Assembly: GCA_963514095.1 (NCBI GenBank)
Contig: CAUPSS010000027.1
Span: 186,001 to 250,000, forward strand
DNA from: Eutrigla gurnardus
Lineage: Eukaryota > Chordata > Actinopteri > Perciformes > Triglidae
Reading direction: 5' to 3'
Length of the DNA stretch: 64,000 nucleotides
Position 1 is the stretch's first letter. Every line of letters starts with the position of its first letter. Shown piece after piece: positions 1 through 12,736 of the stretch. The position numbers and the translations under genes were made by a program. The notes under the pieces were generated by a model that did not search any database, had not been told where the DNA came from, and was given only the letters and a program-made list of their open reading frames with translations.

Positions 1-687
1 AACCAGTCTATCACAGGGCTGACATGTAGAGACAGACAGGTAACCAGTCTATCATAGGGCTGACATGTAGAGACAGACAGGTGACCAGTCTATCACAGGG
101 CTGACATGTAGAGACAGACAGGTAACCAGTCTATCACAGGGAGACATGTAGAGACAGACAGGTAACCAGTCTATCACAGGGAGACATGTAGAGACAGACA
201 GGTAACCAGTCTATCACAGGGCTGACATGTAGAGACAGACAGGCAACCAGTCTATCACAGGGCTGACATGTAGAGACAGACAGGTAACCAGTCTATCACA
301 GGGCCGACATGTAGAGAAAGACAGGTAACCAGTCTATCACAGGGAGACATGTAGAGACAGACAGGTAACCAGTCTATCACAGGGAGACATGTAGAGACAG
401 ACAGGTAACCAGTCTATCATGGGGCCGACATGTAGAGACAGACAGGTAACCAGTCTATCACAGGGAGACATGTAGAGACAGACAGGTAACCAGTCTATCA
501 CAGGGGGACATGTAGAGACAGACAGGTAACCAGTCTATCACATGGAGACATGTGGAGACAGACAGGTAACCAGTCTATCACAGGGAGACATGTAGAGACA
601 GACAGGTAACCAGTCTATCACAGGGAGACATGTAGAGACCGACAGGTAACCAGTCTATCACAGGGGGACATGTAGAGACAGACAGGT
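1..687 (+). repeat. 17-unit, 687-bp higher-order repeat, copy 1
   Basis: Seventeen units, of which numbers 1, 2, 3, 6, 7, 8 and 11 are 41-mers (17 x 40 + 7 = 687). Order of markers: a CTG unit; a CATAGGG unit ending GGTGACC; a CTG unit; two standard units; two CTG units separated by GGCAACC; a CCG unit carrying AGAAAG; two standard; a CATGGGGCCG unit; standard; a five-G unit (CAGGGGGACA); the CATGGAGACATGTGG hairpin unit; standard; an ACCGACAGG unit; a five-G unit. The same order recurs at 2260, 7899, 12050 and 21521. It equals the first 13 plus the last 4 units of the 48-unit form, so it is best read as a contracted version. Confidence 0.95.
539..554. repeat. Hairpin unit variant, example: CACATG-GAGA-CATGTG
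   Basis: Two changes relative to the standard unit (CAGGG to CATGG, and TGTAG to TGTGG) create a perfect 6-bp inverted repeat around a four-base GAGA loop. This unit type recurs near the end of almost every HOR (for example near 2105, 2807, 7750, 21372, 39531 and 59325). In RNA the loop would fit the GNRA tetraloop pattern. Whether anything is transcribed or uses the structure is unknown. Related units carry only the first change (5-bp stem; near 6508, 43343 and 61702), and CATCTGG units (47421, 51528, 55635) break the stem. Confidence 0.9.
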
Positions 688-2259
688 AACCAGTCTATCA
701 CAGGGCTGACATGTAGAGACAGACAGGTAACCAGTCTATCATAGGGCTGACATGTAGAGACAGACAGGTGACCAGTCTATCACAGGGCTGACATGTAGAG
801 ACAGACAGGTAACCAGTCTATCACAGGGAGACATGTAGAGACAGACAGGTAACCAGTCTATCACAGGGAGACATGTAGAGACAGACAGGTAACCAGTCTA
901 TCACAGGGCTGACATGTAGAGACAGACAGGCAACCAGTCTATCACAGGGCTGACATGTAGAGACAGACAGGTAACCAGTCTATCACAGGGCCGACATGTA
1001 GAGAAAGACAGGTAACCAGTCTATCACAGGGAGACATGTAGAGACAGACAGGTAACCAGTCTATCACAGGGAGACATGTAGAGACAGACAGGTAACCAGT
1101 CTATCATGGGGCCGACATGTAGAGACAGACAGGTAACCAGTCTATCACAGGGAGACATGTAGAGACAGACAGGTAACCAGTCTATCACAGGGGGACATGT
1201 AGAGACAGACAGGTAACCAGTCTATCACAGGGAGACATGTAGAGACAGACAGGTAACCAGTCTATCACAGGGAGACATGTAGAGACAGACAGGTAACCAG
1301 TCTATCACAGGGGGACATGTAGAGACAGACAGGTAACCAGTCTATCACAGGGAGACATGTAGAGACAGACAGGTAACCAGTCTATCACAGGGAGACATGT
1401 AGAGACAGACAGGTAACCAGTCTATCACAGGGAGACATGTAAAGACAGACAGGTAACCAGTCTATCACAGGGAGACATGTAGAGACAGACAGGTGACCAG
1501 TCTATCACAGGGAGACATGTAGAGACAGACAGGTAACCAGTCTATCACAGGGAGACATGTAGAGACAGACAGGTAACCAGTCTATCATGGGGCCGACATG
1601 TAGAGACAGACAGGTAACCAGTCTATCACAGGGAGACATGTAGAGACAGACAGGTAACCAGTCTATCACAGGGAGACATGTAAAGACAGACAGGTAACCA
1701 GTCTATCACAGGGAGACATGTAGAGACAGACAGGTAACCAGTCTATCACAGGGAGACATGTAGAGACAGACAGGTAACCAGTCTATCACAGGGAGACATG
1801 TAGAGACAGACAGGTAACCAGTCTATCACAGGGAGACATGTACAGACAGACAGGTAACCAGTCTATCACAGGGCTGACATGTAGAGACAGACAGGTAACC
1901 AGTCTATCACAGGGAGACATGTAGAGACAGACAGGTAACCAGTCTATCACAGGGAGACATGTACAGACAGACAGGTAACCAGTCTATCACAGGGCTGACA
2001 TGTAGAGACAGACAGGTAACCAGTCTATCACAGGGCTGACATGTAGAGACAGACAGGTAACCAGTCTATCATAGGGCTGACATGTAGAGACAGACAGGTA
2101 ACCAGTCTATCACATGGAGACATGTGGAGACAGACAGGTAACCAGTCTATCACAGGGAGACATGTAGAGACAGACAGGTAACCAGTCTATCACAGGGAGA
2201 CATGTAGAGACCGACAGGTAACCAGTCTATCACAGGGGGACATGTAGAGACAGACAGGT
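688..2259 (+). repeat. 39-unit, 1,572-bp higher-order repeat variant
   Basis: Begins with the same 13 units as the preceding copy. Instead of the hairpin unit it continues with a block marked by a GTAAAG unit near 1440 and a GGTGACC junction near 1490. After that come a CATGGGGCCG unit, a second GTAAAG unit near 1681, two GTACAG units near 1842 and 1960, and a CATAGGG unit near 2072. It closes with the four-unit end (hairpin, standard, ACCGAC, five-G). Twelve of the 39 units are 41-mers (1,560 + 12). Compared with the 48-unit form it lacks nine units (362 bp, two of them 41-mers), all between the last CATGGGGCCG unit and the second GTAAAG unit. Confidence 0.9.
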
Positions 2260-2946
2260 AACCAGTCTATCACAGGGCTGACATGTAGAGACAGACAGGT
2301 AACCAGTCTATCATAGGGCTGACATGTAGAGACAGACAGGTGACCAGTCTATCACAGGGCTGACATGTAGAGACAGACAGGTAACCAGTCTATCACAGGG
2401 AGACATGTAGAGACAGACAGGTAACCAGTCTATCACAGGGAGACATGTAGAGACAGACAGGTAACCAGTCTATCACAGGGCTGACATGTAGAGACAGACA
2501 GGCAACCAGTCTATCACAGGGCTGACATGTAGAGACAGACAGGTAACCAGTCTATCACAGGGCCGACATGTAGAGAAAGACAGGTAACCAGTCTATCACA
2601 GGGAGACATGTAGAGACAGACAGGTAACCAGTCTATCACAGGGAGACATGTAGAGACAGACAGGTAACCAGTCTATCATGGGGCCGACATGTAGAGACAG
2701 ACAGGTAACCAGTCTATCACAGGGAGACATGTAGAGACAGACAGGTAACCAGTCTATCACAGGGGGACATGTAGAGACAGACAGGTAACCAGTCTATCAC
2801 ATGGAGACATGTGGAGACAGACAGGTAACCAGTCTATCACAGGGAGACATGTAGAGACAGACAGGTAACCAGTCTATCACAGGGAGACATGTAGAGACCG
2901 ACAGGTAACCAGTCTATCACAGGGGGACATGTAGAGACAGACAGGT
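2260..2946 (+). repeat. 17-unit, 687-bp higher-order repeat, copy 2
   Basis: Same 17-unit order as at 1-687, and I saw no difference when following the markers. It is followed directly by a longer HOR starting with the same 13 units, as at 1/688, 7899/8586, 12050/12737 and 21521/22208. The short form next to a long form is therefore a repeated arrangement, which suggests that the pair itself was duplicated. Confidence 0.93.
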
Positions 2947-5323
2947 AACCAGTCTATCACAGGGCTGACATGTAGAGACAGACAGGTAACCAGTCTATCA
3001 TAGGGCTGACATGTAGAGACAGACAGGTGACCAGTCTATCACAGGGCTGACATGTAGAGACAGACAGGTAACCAGTCTATCACAGGGAGACATGTAGAGA
3101 CAGACAGGTAACCAGTCTATCACAGGGAGACATGTAGAGACAGACAGGTAACCAGTCTATCACAGGGCTGACATGTAGAGACAGACAGGCAACCAGTCTA
3201 TCACAGGGCTGACATGTAGAGACAGACAGGTAACCAGTCTATCACAGGGCCGACATGTAGAGAAAGACAGGTAACCAGTCTATCACAGGGAGACATGTAG
3301 AGACAGACAGGTAACCAGTCTATCACAGGGAGACATGTAGAGACAGACAGGTAACCAGTCTATCATGGGGCCGACATGTAGAGACAGACAGGTAACCAGT
3401 CTATCACAGGGAGACATGTAGAGACAGACAGGTAACCAGTCTATCACAGGGGGACATGTAGAGACAGACAGGTAACCAGTCTATCACAGGGAGACATGTA
3501 GAGACAGACAGGTAACCAGTCTATCACAGGGAGACATGTAGAGACAGACAGGTAACCAGTCTATCACAGGGGGACATGTAGAGACAGACAGGTAACCAGT
3601 CTATCACAGGGAGACATGTAGAGACAGACAGGTAACCAGTCTATCACAGGGAGACATGTAGAGACAGACAGGTAACCAGTCTATCACAGGGAGACATGTA
3701 AAGACAGACAGGTAACCAGTCTATCACAGGGAGACATGTAGAGACAGACAGGTGACCAGTCTATCACAGGGAGACATGTAGAGACAGACAGGTAACCAGT
3801 CTATCACAGGGAGACATGTAGAGACAGACAGGTAACCAGTCTATCATGGGGCCGACATGTAGAGACAGACAGGTAACCAGTCTATCACAGGGAGACATGT
3901 AGAGACAGACAGGTAACCAGTCTATCACAGGGAGACATGTAGAGACAGACAGGTAACCAGTCTATCACAGGGAGACATGTAGAGACAGACAGGTAACCAG
4001 TCTATCACAGGGCTGACATGTAGAGACAGACAGGTAACCAGTCTATCACAGGGAGACATGTAGAGACAGACAGGTAACCAGTCTATCACAGGGAGACATG
4101 TACAGACAGACAGGTAACCAGTCTATCACAGGGCTGACATGTAGAGACAGACAGGTAACCAGTCTATCACAGGGGGACATGTAGAGACAGACAGGTAACC
4201 AGTCTATCACAGGGAGACATGTAGAGACAGACAGGTAACCAGTCTATCACAGGGAGACATGTAGAGACAGACAGGTAACCAGTCTATCATGGGGCCGACA
4301 TGTAGAGACAGACAGGTAACCAGTCTATCACAGGGAGACATGTAGAGACAGACAGGTAACCAGTCTATCACAGGGAGACATGTAGAGACAGACAGGTAAC
4401 CAGTCTATCACAGGGAGACATGTAGAGACAGACAGGTAACCAGTCTATCACAGGGCTGACATGTAGAGACAGACAGGTAACCAGTCTATCACAGGGAGAC
4501 ATGTAGAGACAGACAGGTAACCAGTCTATCACAGGGAGACATGTACAGACAGACAGGTAACCAGTCTATCACAGGGCTGACATGTAGAGACAGACAGGTA
4601 ACCAGTCTATCACAGGGGGACATGTAGAGACAGACAGGTAACCAGTCTATCACAGGGAGACATGTAGAGACAGACAGGTAACCAGTCTATCACAGGGAGA
4701 CATGTAGAGACAGACAGGTAACCAGTCTATCACAGGGAGACATGTAAAGACAGACAGGTAACCAGTCTATCACAGGGAGACATGTAGAGACAGACAGGTA
4801 ACCAGTCTATCACAGGGAGACATGTAGAGACAGACAGGTAACCAGTCTATCACAGGGAGACATGTAGAGACAGACAGGTAACCAGTCTATCACAGGGAGA
4901 CATGTACAGACAGACAGGTAACCAGTCTATCACAGGGCTGACATGTAGAGACAGACAGGTAACCAGTCTATCACAGGGAGACATGTAGAGACAGACAGGT
5001 AACCAGTCTATCACAGGGAGACATGTACAGACAGACAGGTAACCAGTCTATCACAGGGCTGACATGTAGAGACAGACAGGTAACCAGTCTATCACAGGGC
5101 TGACATGTAGAGACAGACAGGTAACCAGTCTATCACAGGGCTGACATGTAGAGACAGACAGGTAACCAGTCTATCACATGGAGACATGTGGAGACAGACA
5201 GGTAACCAGTCTATCACAGGGAGACATGTAGAGACAGACAGGTAACCAGTCTATCACAGGGAGACATGTAGAGACCGACAGGTAACCAGTCTATCACAGT
5301 AAGACATGTAGAGACAGACAGGT
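2947..5323 (+). repeat. 59-unit, 2,377-bp expanded higher-order repeat
   Basis: This is the 48-unit HOR (1,934 bp) plus an extra 11 units (443 bp). The extra piece is a second copy of the block starting at the CATGGGGCCG unit (3834-4276 and 4277-4719). The CATAGGG unit expected near the end is replaced by a plain CTG unit near 5141. The last unit (5284-5323) carries CAGTAAGACA instead of the usual five-G form. The copy at 12737-14670 shares both of these oddities but lacks the 443-bp duplication, so the two are close relatives. Confidence 0.88.
3834..4719 (+). repeat. Direct tandem duplication of 443 bp (11 units)
   Basis: The CATGGGGCCG marker at 3847 recurs at 4290. The ten units after each follow the same order: three standard, CTG, standard, GTACAG, CTG, five-G, two standard. 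Eleven units with three 41-mers give 443 bp. After the second copy the array resumes with the GTAAAG unit at 4720. Homologous HORs at 12737, 19587 and 22208 have one copy only, so this is a local gain. Confidence 0.92.
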
Positions 5324-7898
5324 AACCAGTCTATCACAGGGAGACGTGTAGAGACAGACAGGTAACCAGTCTATCACAGGGGGACATGTAGAGACAGACA
5401 GGTAACCAGTCTATCACAGGGAGACATGTAGAGACAGACAGGTAACCAGTCTATCACAGGGAGACATGTAGAGACAGACAGGTAACCAGTCTATCACAGG
5501 GAGACATGTAAAGACAGACAGGTAACCAGTCTATCACAGGGAGACATGTAGAGACAGACAGGTGACCAGTCTATCACAGGGAGACATGTAGAGACAGACA
5601 GGTAACCAGTCTATCACAGGGAGACATGTAGAGACAGACAGGTAACCAGTCTATCACAGGGCTGACATGTAGAGACAGACAGGTAACCAGTCTATCACAG
5701 GGAGACATGTAGAGACAGACAGGTAACCAGTCTATCACAGGGAGACATGTACAGACAGACAGGTAACCAGTCTATCACAGGGCTAACATGTAGAGACAGA
5801 CAGGTAACCAGTCTATCACAGGGCTGACATGTAGAGACAGACAGGTAACCAGTCTATCATAGGGCTGACATGTAGAGACAGACAGGTAACCAGTCTATCA
5901 CATGGAGACATGTGGAGACAGACAGGTAACCAGTCTATCACAGGGAGACATGTACAGACAGACAGGTAACCAGTCTATCACAGGGCTGACATGTAGAGAC
6001 AGACAGGTAACCAGTCTATCACAGGGCTGACATGTAGAGACAGACAGGTAACCAGTCTATCATAGGGCTGACATGTAGAGACAGACAGGTAACCAGTCTA
6101 TCACATGGAGACATGTGGAGACAGACAGGTAACCAGTGTATCACAGGGAGACATGTAGAGACAGACAGGTAACCAGTCTATCACAGGGAGACATGTAGAG
6201 ACAGACAGGTAACCAGTCTATCACAGGGGGACATGTAGAGACAGACAGGTAACCAGTCTATCACAGGGAGACATGTAGAGACAGACAGGTAACCAGTCTA
6301 TCACAGGGAGACATGTAGAGACAGACAGGTAACCAGTCTATCACGGGGCCGACATGTAGAGACAGACAGGTAACCAGTCTATCACAGGGAGACATGTAGA
6401 GACAGACAGGTAACCAGTCTATCACAGGGGGACATGCAGAGACAGACAGTTAACCAGTCTATCACAGGGAGACATGTAGAGACAGACAGGTAACCAGTCT
6501 ATCACATGGAGACATGTAGAGACAGACAGGTAACCAGTCTATCACAGGGGGACATGTAGAGACAGACAGGTAACCAGTCTATCACAGGGAGACATGGAGA
6601 GACAGACAGGTAACCAGTCTATCACAGGGAGACATGGAGAGACAGACAGGTAACCAGTCTATCACAGGGAGACATGTAAAGACAGACAGGTAACCAGTCT
6701 ATCACAGGGAGACATGTAGAGACAGACAGGTGACCAGTCTATCACAGGGAGACATGTAGAGACAGACAGGTAACCAGTCTATCACAGGGGGACATGTAGA
6801 GACAGACAGGTAACCAGTCTATCACAGGGAGACATGTAGAGACAGACAGGTAACCAGTCTATCACAGGGAGACATGTAGAGACCGACAGGTAACCAGTCT
6901 TTCACAGGGGGACATGTAGAGACAGACAGGTAACCAGTCTATCACAGGGAGACATGTAGAGACAGACAGGTAACCAGTCTATCACGGGGCCGACATTTAG
7001 AGACAGACAGGTAACCAGTCTATCACAGGGAGACATGTAGAGACAGACAGGTAACCAGTCTATCACAGGGCTGACATGTAGAGACAGACAGGTAACCAGT
7101 CTATCACAGGGAGACATGTACAGACAGACAGGTAACCAGTCTATCACAGGGCTGACATGTAGAGACAGACAGGTAACCAGTCTATCACAGGGGGACATGT
7201 AGAGACAGACAGGTAACCAGTCTATCACAGGGAGACATGTAGAGACAGACAGGTAACCAGTCTATCACAGGGAGACATGTAGAGACAGACAGGTAACCAG
7301 TCTATCACAGGGAGACATGTAAAGACAGACAGGTAACCAGTCTATCACAGGGAGACATGTAGAGACAGACAGGTAACCAGTCTATCACAGGGAGACATGT
7401 AGAGACAGACAGGTAACCAGTCTATCACAGGGAGACATGTAGAGACAGACAGGTAACCAGTCTATCACAGGGAGACATGTAGAGACAGACAGGTAACCAG
7501 TCTATCACAGGGCTGACATGTAGAGACAGACAGGTAACCAGTCTATCACAGGGAGACATGTAGAGACAGACAGGTAACCAGTCTATCACAGGGAGACATG
7601 TACAGACAGACAGGTAACCAGTCTATCACAGGGCTGACATGTAGAGACAGACAGGTAACCAGTCTATCACAGGGCTGACATGTAGAGACAGACAGGTAAC
7701 CAGTCTATCATAGGGCTGACATGTAGAGACAGACAGGTAACCAGTCTATCACATGGAGACATGTGGAGACAGACAGGTAACCAGTCTATCACAGGGAGAC
7801 ATGTAGAGACAGACAGGTAACCAGTCTATCACAGGGAGACATGTAGAGACCGACAGGTAACCAGTCTATCACAGGGGGACATGTAGAGACAGACAGGT
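5324..7898 (+). repeat. Irregular mosaic segment with private variants
   Basis: Same units but no clean HOR frame. Private or rare markers include GACGTGTAG near 5345, a CTAACATG unit at 5783, CAGTGTATC at 6138, a CACGGGGCCG unit near 6342, and GCAGAG with CAGTTAACC at 6436-6452. Others are two GACATGGAG units near 6595 and 6635, TCTTTCAC at 6898-6905, and CCGACATTTAG near 6990. Most recur about 9.35 kb downstream (14.65-16.3 kb), and a subset about 4.7 or 4.15 kb downstream. From about 7.2 kb the end of a standard HOR reappears, leading into the 687-bp copy at 7899. Confidence 0.9.
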
Positions 7899-8585
7899 AA
7901 CCAGTCTATCACAGGGCTGACATGTAGAGACAGACAGGTAACCAGTCTATCATAGGGCTGACATGTAGAGACAGACAGGTGACCAGTCTATCACAGGGCT
8001 GACATGTAGAGACAGACAGGTAACCAGTCTATCACAGGGAGACATGTAGAGACAGACAGGTAACCAGTCTATCACAGGGAGACATGTAGAGACAGACAGG
8101 TAACCAGTCTATCACAGGGCTGACATGTAGAGACAGACAGGCAACCAGTCTATCACAGGGCTGACATGTAGAGACAGACAGGTAACCAGTCTATCACAGG
8201 GCCGACATGTAGAGAAAGACAGGTAACCAGTCTATCACAGGGAGACATGTAGAGACAGACAGGTAACCAGTCTATCACAGGGAGACATGTAGAGACAGAC
8301 AGGTAACCAGTCTATCATGGGGCCGACATGTAGAGACAGACAGGTAACCAGTCTATCACAGGGAGACATGTAGAGACAGACAGGTAACCAGTCTATCACA
8401 GGGGGACATGTAGAGACAGACAGGTAACCAGTCTATCACATGGAGACATGTGGAGACAGACAGGTAACCAGTCTATCACAGGGAGACATGTAGAGACAGA
8501 CAGGTAACCAGTCTATCACAGGGAGACATGTAGAGACCGACAGGTAACCAGTCTATCACAGGGGGACATGTAGAGACAGACAGGT
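7899..8585 (+). repeat. 17-unit, 687-bp higher-order repeat, copy 3
   Basis: Same order as at 1-687. It is followed at 8586 by a HOR with the same first 13 units. The run-in from about 6.8 kb, this copy and the next HOR recur 4,151 bases downstream (12050). Confidence 0.93.
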
Positions 8586-10136
8586 AACCAGTCTATCACA
8601 GGGCTGACATGTAGAGACAGACAGGTAACCAGTCTATCATAGGGCTGACATGTAGAGACAGACAGGTGACCAGTCTATCACAGGGCTGACATGTAGAGAC
8701 AGACAGGTAACCAGTCTATCACAGGGAGACATGTAGAGACAGACAGGTAACCAGTCTATCACAGGGAGACATGTAGAGACAGACAGGTAACCAGTCTATC
8801 ACAGGGCTGACATGTAGAGACAGACAGGCAACCAGTCTATCACAGGGCTGACATGTAGAGACAGACAGGTAACCAGTCTATCACAGGGCCGACATGTAGA
8901 GAAAGACAGGTAACCAGTCTATCACAGGGAGACATGTAGAGACAGACAGGTAACCAGTCTATCACAGGGAGACATGTAGAGACAGACAGGTAACCAGTCT
9001 ATCATGGGGCCGACATGTAGAGACAGACAGGTAACCAGTCTATCACAGGGAGACATGTAGAGACAGACAGGTAACCAGTCTATCACAGGGGGACATGTAG
9101 AGACAGACAGGTAACCAGTCTATCACAGGGAGACATGTAGAGACAGACAGGTAACCAGTCTATCACAGGGAGACATGTAGAGACAGACAGGTAACCAGTC
9201 TATCACAGGGGGACATGTAGAGACAGACAGGTAACCAGTCTATCACAGGGAGACATGTAGAGACAGACAGGTAACCAGTCTATCACAGGGAGACATGTAG
9301 AGACAGACAGGTAACCAGTCTATCACAGGGAGACATGTAAAGACAGAAAGGTAACCAGTCTATCACAGGGAGACATGTAGAGACAGACAGGTGACCAGTC
9401 TATCACAGGGAGACATGTAGAGACAGACAGGTAACCAGTCTATCACAGGGAGACATGTAGAGACAGACAGGTAACCAGTCTATCACAGGGCCGACATGTA
9501 GAGAAAGACAGGTAACCAGTCTATCACAGGGAGACATGTAGAGACAGACAGGTAACCAGTCTATCACAGGGAGACATGTAGAGACAGACAGGTAACCAGT
9601 CTATCATGGGGCCGACATGTAGAGACAGACAGGTAACCAGTCTATCACAGGGAGACATGTAGAGACAGACAGGTAACCAGTCTATCACAGGGGGACATGT
9701 AGAGACAGACAGGTAACCAGTCTATCACAGGGAGACATGTAGAGACAGACAGGTAACCAGTCTATCACAGGGAGACATGTAGAGACAGACAGGTAACCAG
9801 TCTATCACAGGGGGACATGTAGAGACAGACAGGTAACCAGTCTATCACAGGGAGACATGTAGAGACAGACAGGTAACCAGTCTATCACAGGGAGACATGT
9901 AGAGACAGACAGGTAACCAGTCTATCACAGGGAGACATGTAAAGACAGAAAGGTAACCAGTCTATCACAGGGAGACATGTAGAGACAGACAGGTGACCAG
10001 TCTATCACAGGGAGACATGTAGAGACAGACAGGTAACCAGTCTATCACAGGGAGACATGTAGAGACAGACAGGTAACCAGTCTATCATGGGGCCGACATG
10101 TAGAGACAGACAGGTAACCAGTCTATCACAGGGAGA
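8586..10136 (+). repeat. Higher-order repeat disrupted by a 602-bp internal duplication
   Basis: Starts with the usual 13 units and continues through the GTAAAG and GGTGACC block. Where the CATGGGGCCG unit is expected (9473) it jumps back to the CCG/AGAAAG unit and repeats 15 units. After the second pass (to 10074) it continues with CATGGGGCCG at 10075. The middle of the usual HOR, up to the hairpin unit, is then largely missing, and the sequence merges at about 10.13 kb into a copy of the irregular segment seen from about 5.42 kb. Confidence 0.88.
8871..10074 (+). repeat. Direct tandem duplication of 602 bp (15 units)
   Basis: The CCG/AGAAAG unit at 8871 recurs at 9473, and the next 14 units match in order. 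Both copies carry a private base change that gives CAGAAAGG in the GTAAAG unit (9346 and 9948). I did not see this change in the homologous HORs at 2947, 12737, 18135, 19587 or 22208. Fifteen units with two 41-mers give 602. Sharing a private variant shows that the duplication followed that mutation and is young. Confidence 0.93.
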
Positions 10137-12049
10137 CATGTAGAGACAGACAGGTAACCAGTCTATCACAGGGAGACATGTAGAGACAGACAGGTAACCA
10201 GTCTATCACAGGGAGACATGTAAAGACAGACAGGTAACCAGTCTATCACAGGGAGACATGTAGAGACAGACAGGTGACCAGTCTATCACAGGGAGACATG
10301 TAGAGACAGACAGGTAACCAGTCTATCACAGGGAGACATGTAGAGACAGACAGGTAACCAGTCTATCACAGGGCTGACATGTAGAGACAGACAGGTAACC
10401 AGTCTATCACAGGGAGACATGTAGAGACAGACAGGTAACCAGTCTATCACAGGGAGACATGTACAGACAGACAGGTAACCAGTCTATCACAGGGCTAACA
10501 TGTAGAGACAGACAGGTAACCAGTCTATCACAGGGCTGACATGTAGAGACAGACAGGTAACCAGTCTATCATAGGGCTGACATGTAGAGACAGACAGGTA
10601 ACCAGTCTATCACATGGAGACATGTGGAGACAGACAGGTAACCAGTCTATCACAGGGAGACATGTACAGACAGACAGGTAACCAGTCTATCACAGGGCTG
10701 ACATGTAGAGACAGACAGGTAACCAGTCTATCACAGGGCTGACATGTAGAGACAGACAGGTAACCAGTCTATCATAGGGCTGACATGTAGAGACAGACAG
10801 GTAACCAGTCTATCACATGGAGACATGTGGAGACAGACAGGTAACCAGTGTATCACAGGGAGACATGTAGAGACAGACAGGTAACCAGTCTATCACAGGG
10901 AGACATGTAGAGACAGACAGGTAACCAGTCTATCACAGGGGGACATGTAGAGACAGACAGGTAACCAGTCTATCACAGGGAGACATGTAGAGACAGACAG
11001 GTAACCAGTCTATCACAGGGAGACATGTAGAGACCGACAGGTAACCAGTCTTTCACAGGGGGACATGTAGAGACAGACAGGTAACCAGTCTATCACAGGG
11101 AGACATGTAGAGACAGACAGGTAACCAGTCTATCACGGGGCCGACATTTAGAGACAGACAGGTAACCAGTCTATCACAGGGAGACATGTAGAGACAGACA
11201 GGTAACCAGTCTATCACAGGGCTGACATGTAGAGACAGACAGGTAACCAGTCTATCACAGGGAGACATGTACAGACAGACAGGTAACCAGTCTATCACAG
11301 GGCTGACATGTAGAGACAGACAGGTAACCAGTCTATCACAGGGGGACATGTAGAGACAGACAGGTAACCAGTCTATCACAGGGAGACATGTAGAGACAGA
11401 CAGGTAACCAGTCTATCACAGGGAGACATGTAGAGACAGACAGGTAACCAGTCTATCACAGGGAGACATGTAAAGACAGACAGGTAACCAGTCTATCACA
11501 GGGAGACATGTAGAGACAGACAGGTAACCAGTCTATCACAGGGAGACATGTAGAGACAGACAGGTAACCAGTCTATCACAGGGAGACATGTAGAGACAGA
11601 CAGGTAACCAGTCTATCACAGGGAGACATGTAGAGACAGACAGGTAACCAGTCTATCACAGGGCTGACATGTAGAGACAGACAGGTAACCAGTCTATCAC
11701 AGGGAGACATGTAGAGACAGACAGGTAACCAGTCTATCACAGGGAGACATGTACAGACAGACAGGTAACCAGTCTATCACAGGGCTGACATGTAGAGACA
11801 GACAGGTAACCAGTCTATCACAGGGCTGACATGTAGAGACAGACAGGTAACCAGTCTATCATAGGGCTGACATGTAGAGACAGACAGGTAACCAGTCTAT
11901 CACATGGAGACATGTGGAGACAGACAGGTAACCAGTCTATCACAGGGAGACATGTAGAGACAGACAGGTAACCAGTCTATCACAGGGAGACATGTAGAGA
12001 CCGACAGGTAACCAGTCTATCACAGGGGGACATGTAGAGACAGACAGGT
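10137..12049 (+). repeat. Second copy of the irregular segment, 561 bp shorter
   Basis: From about 10.13 to 10.96 kb the sequence follows 5.42-6.25 kb at an offset of 4,712, with CTAACATG at 10495 and CAGTGTATC at 10850. From the ACCGAC unit near 11030 and TCTTTCAC at 11049-11056 it follows 6.88 kb onward at an offset of 4,151. The change of offset (561 = 14 units including one 41-mer) removes the CACGGGGCCG, GCAGAG, CAGTTAACC and GACATGGAG markers present in the first copy. Confidence 0.9.
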
Positions 12050-12736
12050 AACCAGTCTATCACAGGGCTGACATGTAGAGACAGACAGGTAACCAGTCTA
12101 TCATAGGGCTGACATGTAGAGACAGACAGGTGACCAGTCTATCACAGGGCTGACATGTAGAGACAGACAGGTAACCAGTCTATCACAGGGAGACATGTAG
12201 AGACAGACAGGTAACCAGTCTATCACAGGGAGACATGTAGAGACAGACAGGTAACCAGTCTATCACAGGGCTGACATGTAGAGACAGACAGGCAACCAGT
12301 CTATCACAGGGCTGACATGTAGAGACAGACAGGTAACCAGTCTATCACAGGGCCGACATGTAGAGAAAGACAGGTAACCAGTCTATCACAGGGAGACATG
12401 TAGAGACAGACAGGTAACCAGTCTATCACAGGGAGACATGTAGAGACAGACAGGTAACCAGTCTATCATGGGGCCGACATGTAGAGACAGACAGGTAACC
12501 AGTCTATCACAGGGAGACATGTAGAGACAGACAGGTAACCAGTCTATCACAGGGGGACATGTAGAGACAGACAGGTAACCAGTCTATCACATGGAGACAT
12601 GTGGAGACAGACAGGTAACCAGTCTATCACAGGGAGACATGTAGAGACAGACAGGTAACCAGTCTATCACAGGGAGACATGTAGAGACCGACAGGTAACC
12701 AGTCTATCACAGGGGGACATGTAGAGACAGACAGGT
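12050..12736 (+). repeat. 17-unit, 687-bp higher-order repeat, copy 4
   Basis: Same unit order as the other 687-bp copies, 4,151 bases after copy 3 and 9,790 bases after copy 2. Confidence 0.93.

Noticed and set aside
539..554. Hairpin unit as a transcription terminator or ncRNA
   Set aside because: The stem is only 6 bp, is not followed by a T run, and lies in a repeat with no evidence of transcription. Kept only as a structural observation.
6902..7228. 108-codon minus-strand open frame (also at 11053-11379)
   Set aside because: Made wholly of the repeat. It opens with GTG rather than ATG and exists only because 40- and 41-mers alternate locally. Identical copies sit in duplicated blocks, with no ribosome site, promoter or splice context.
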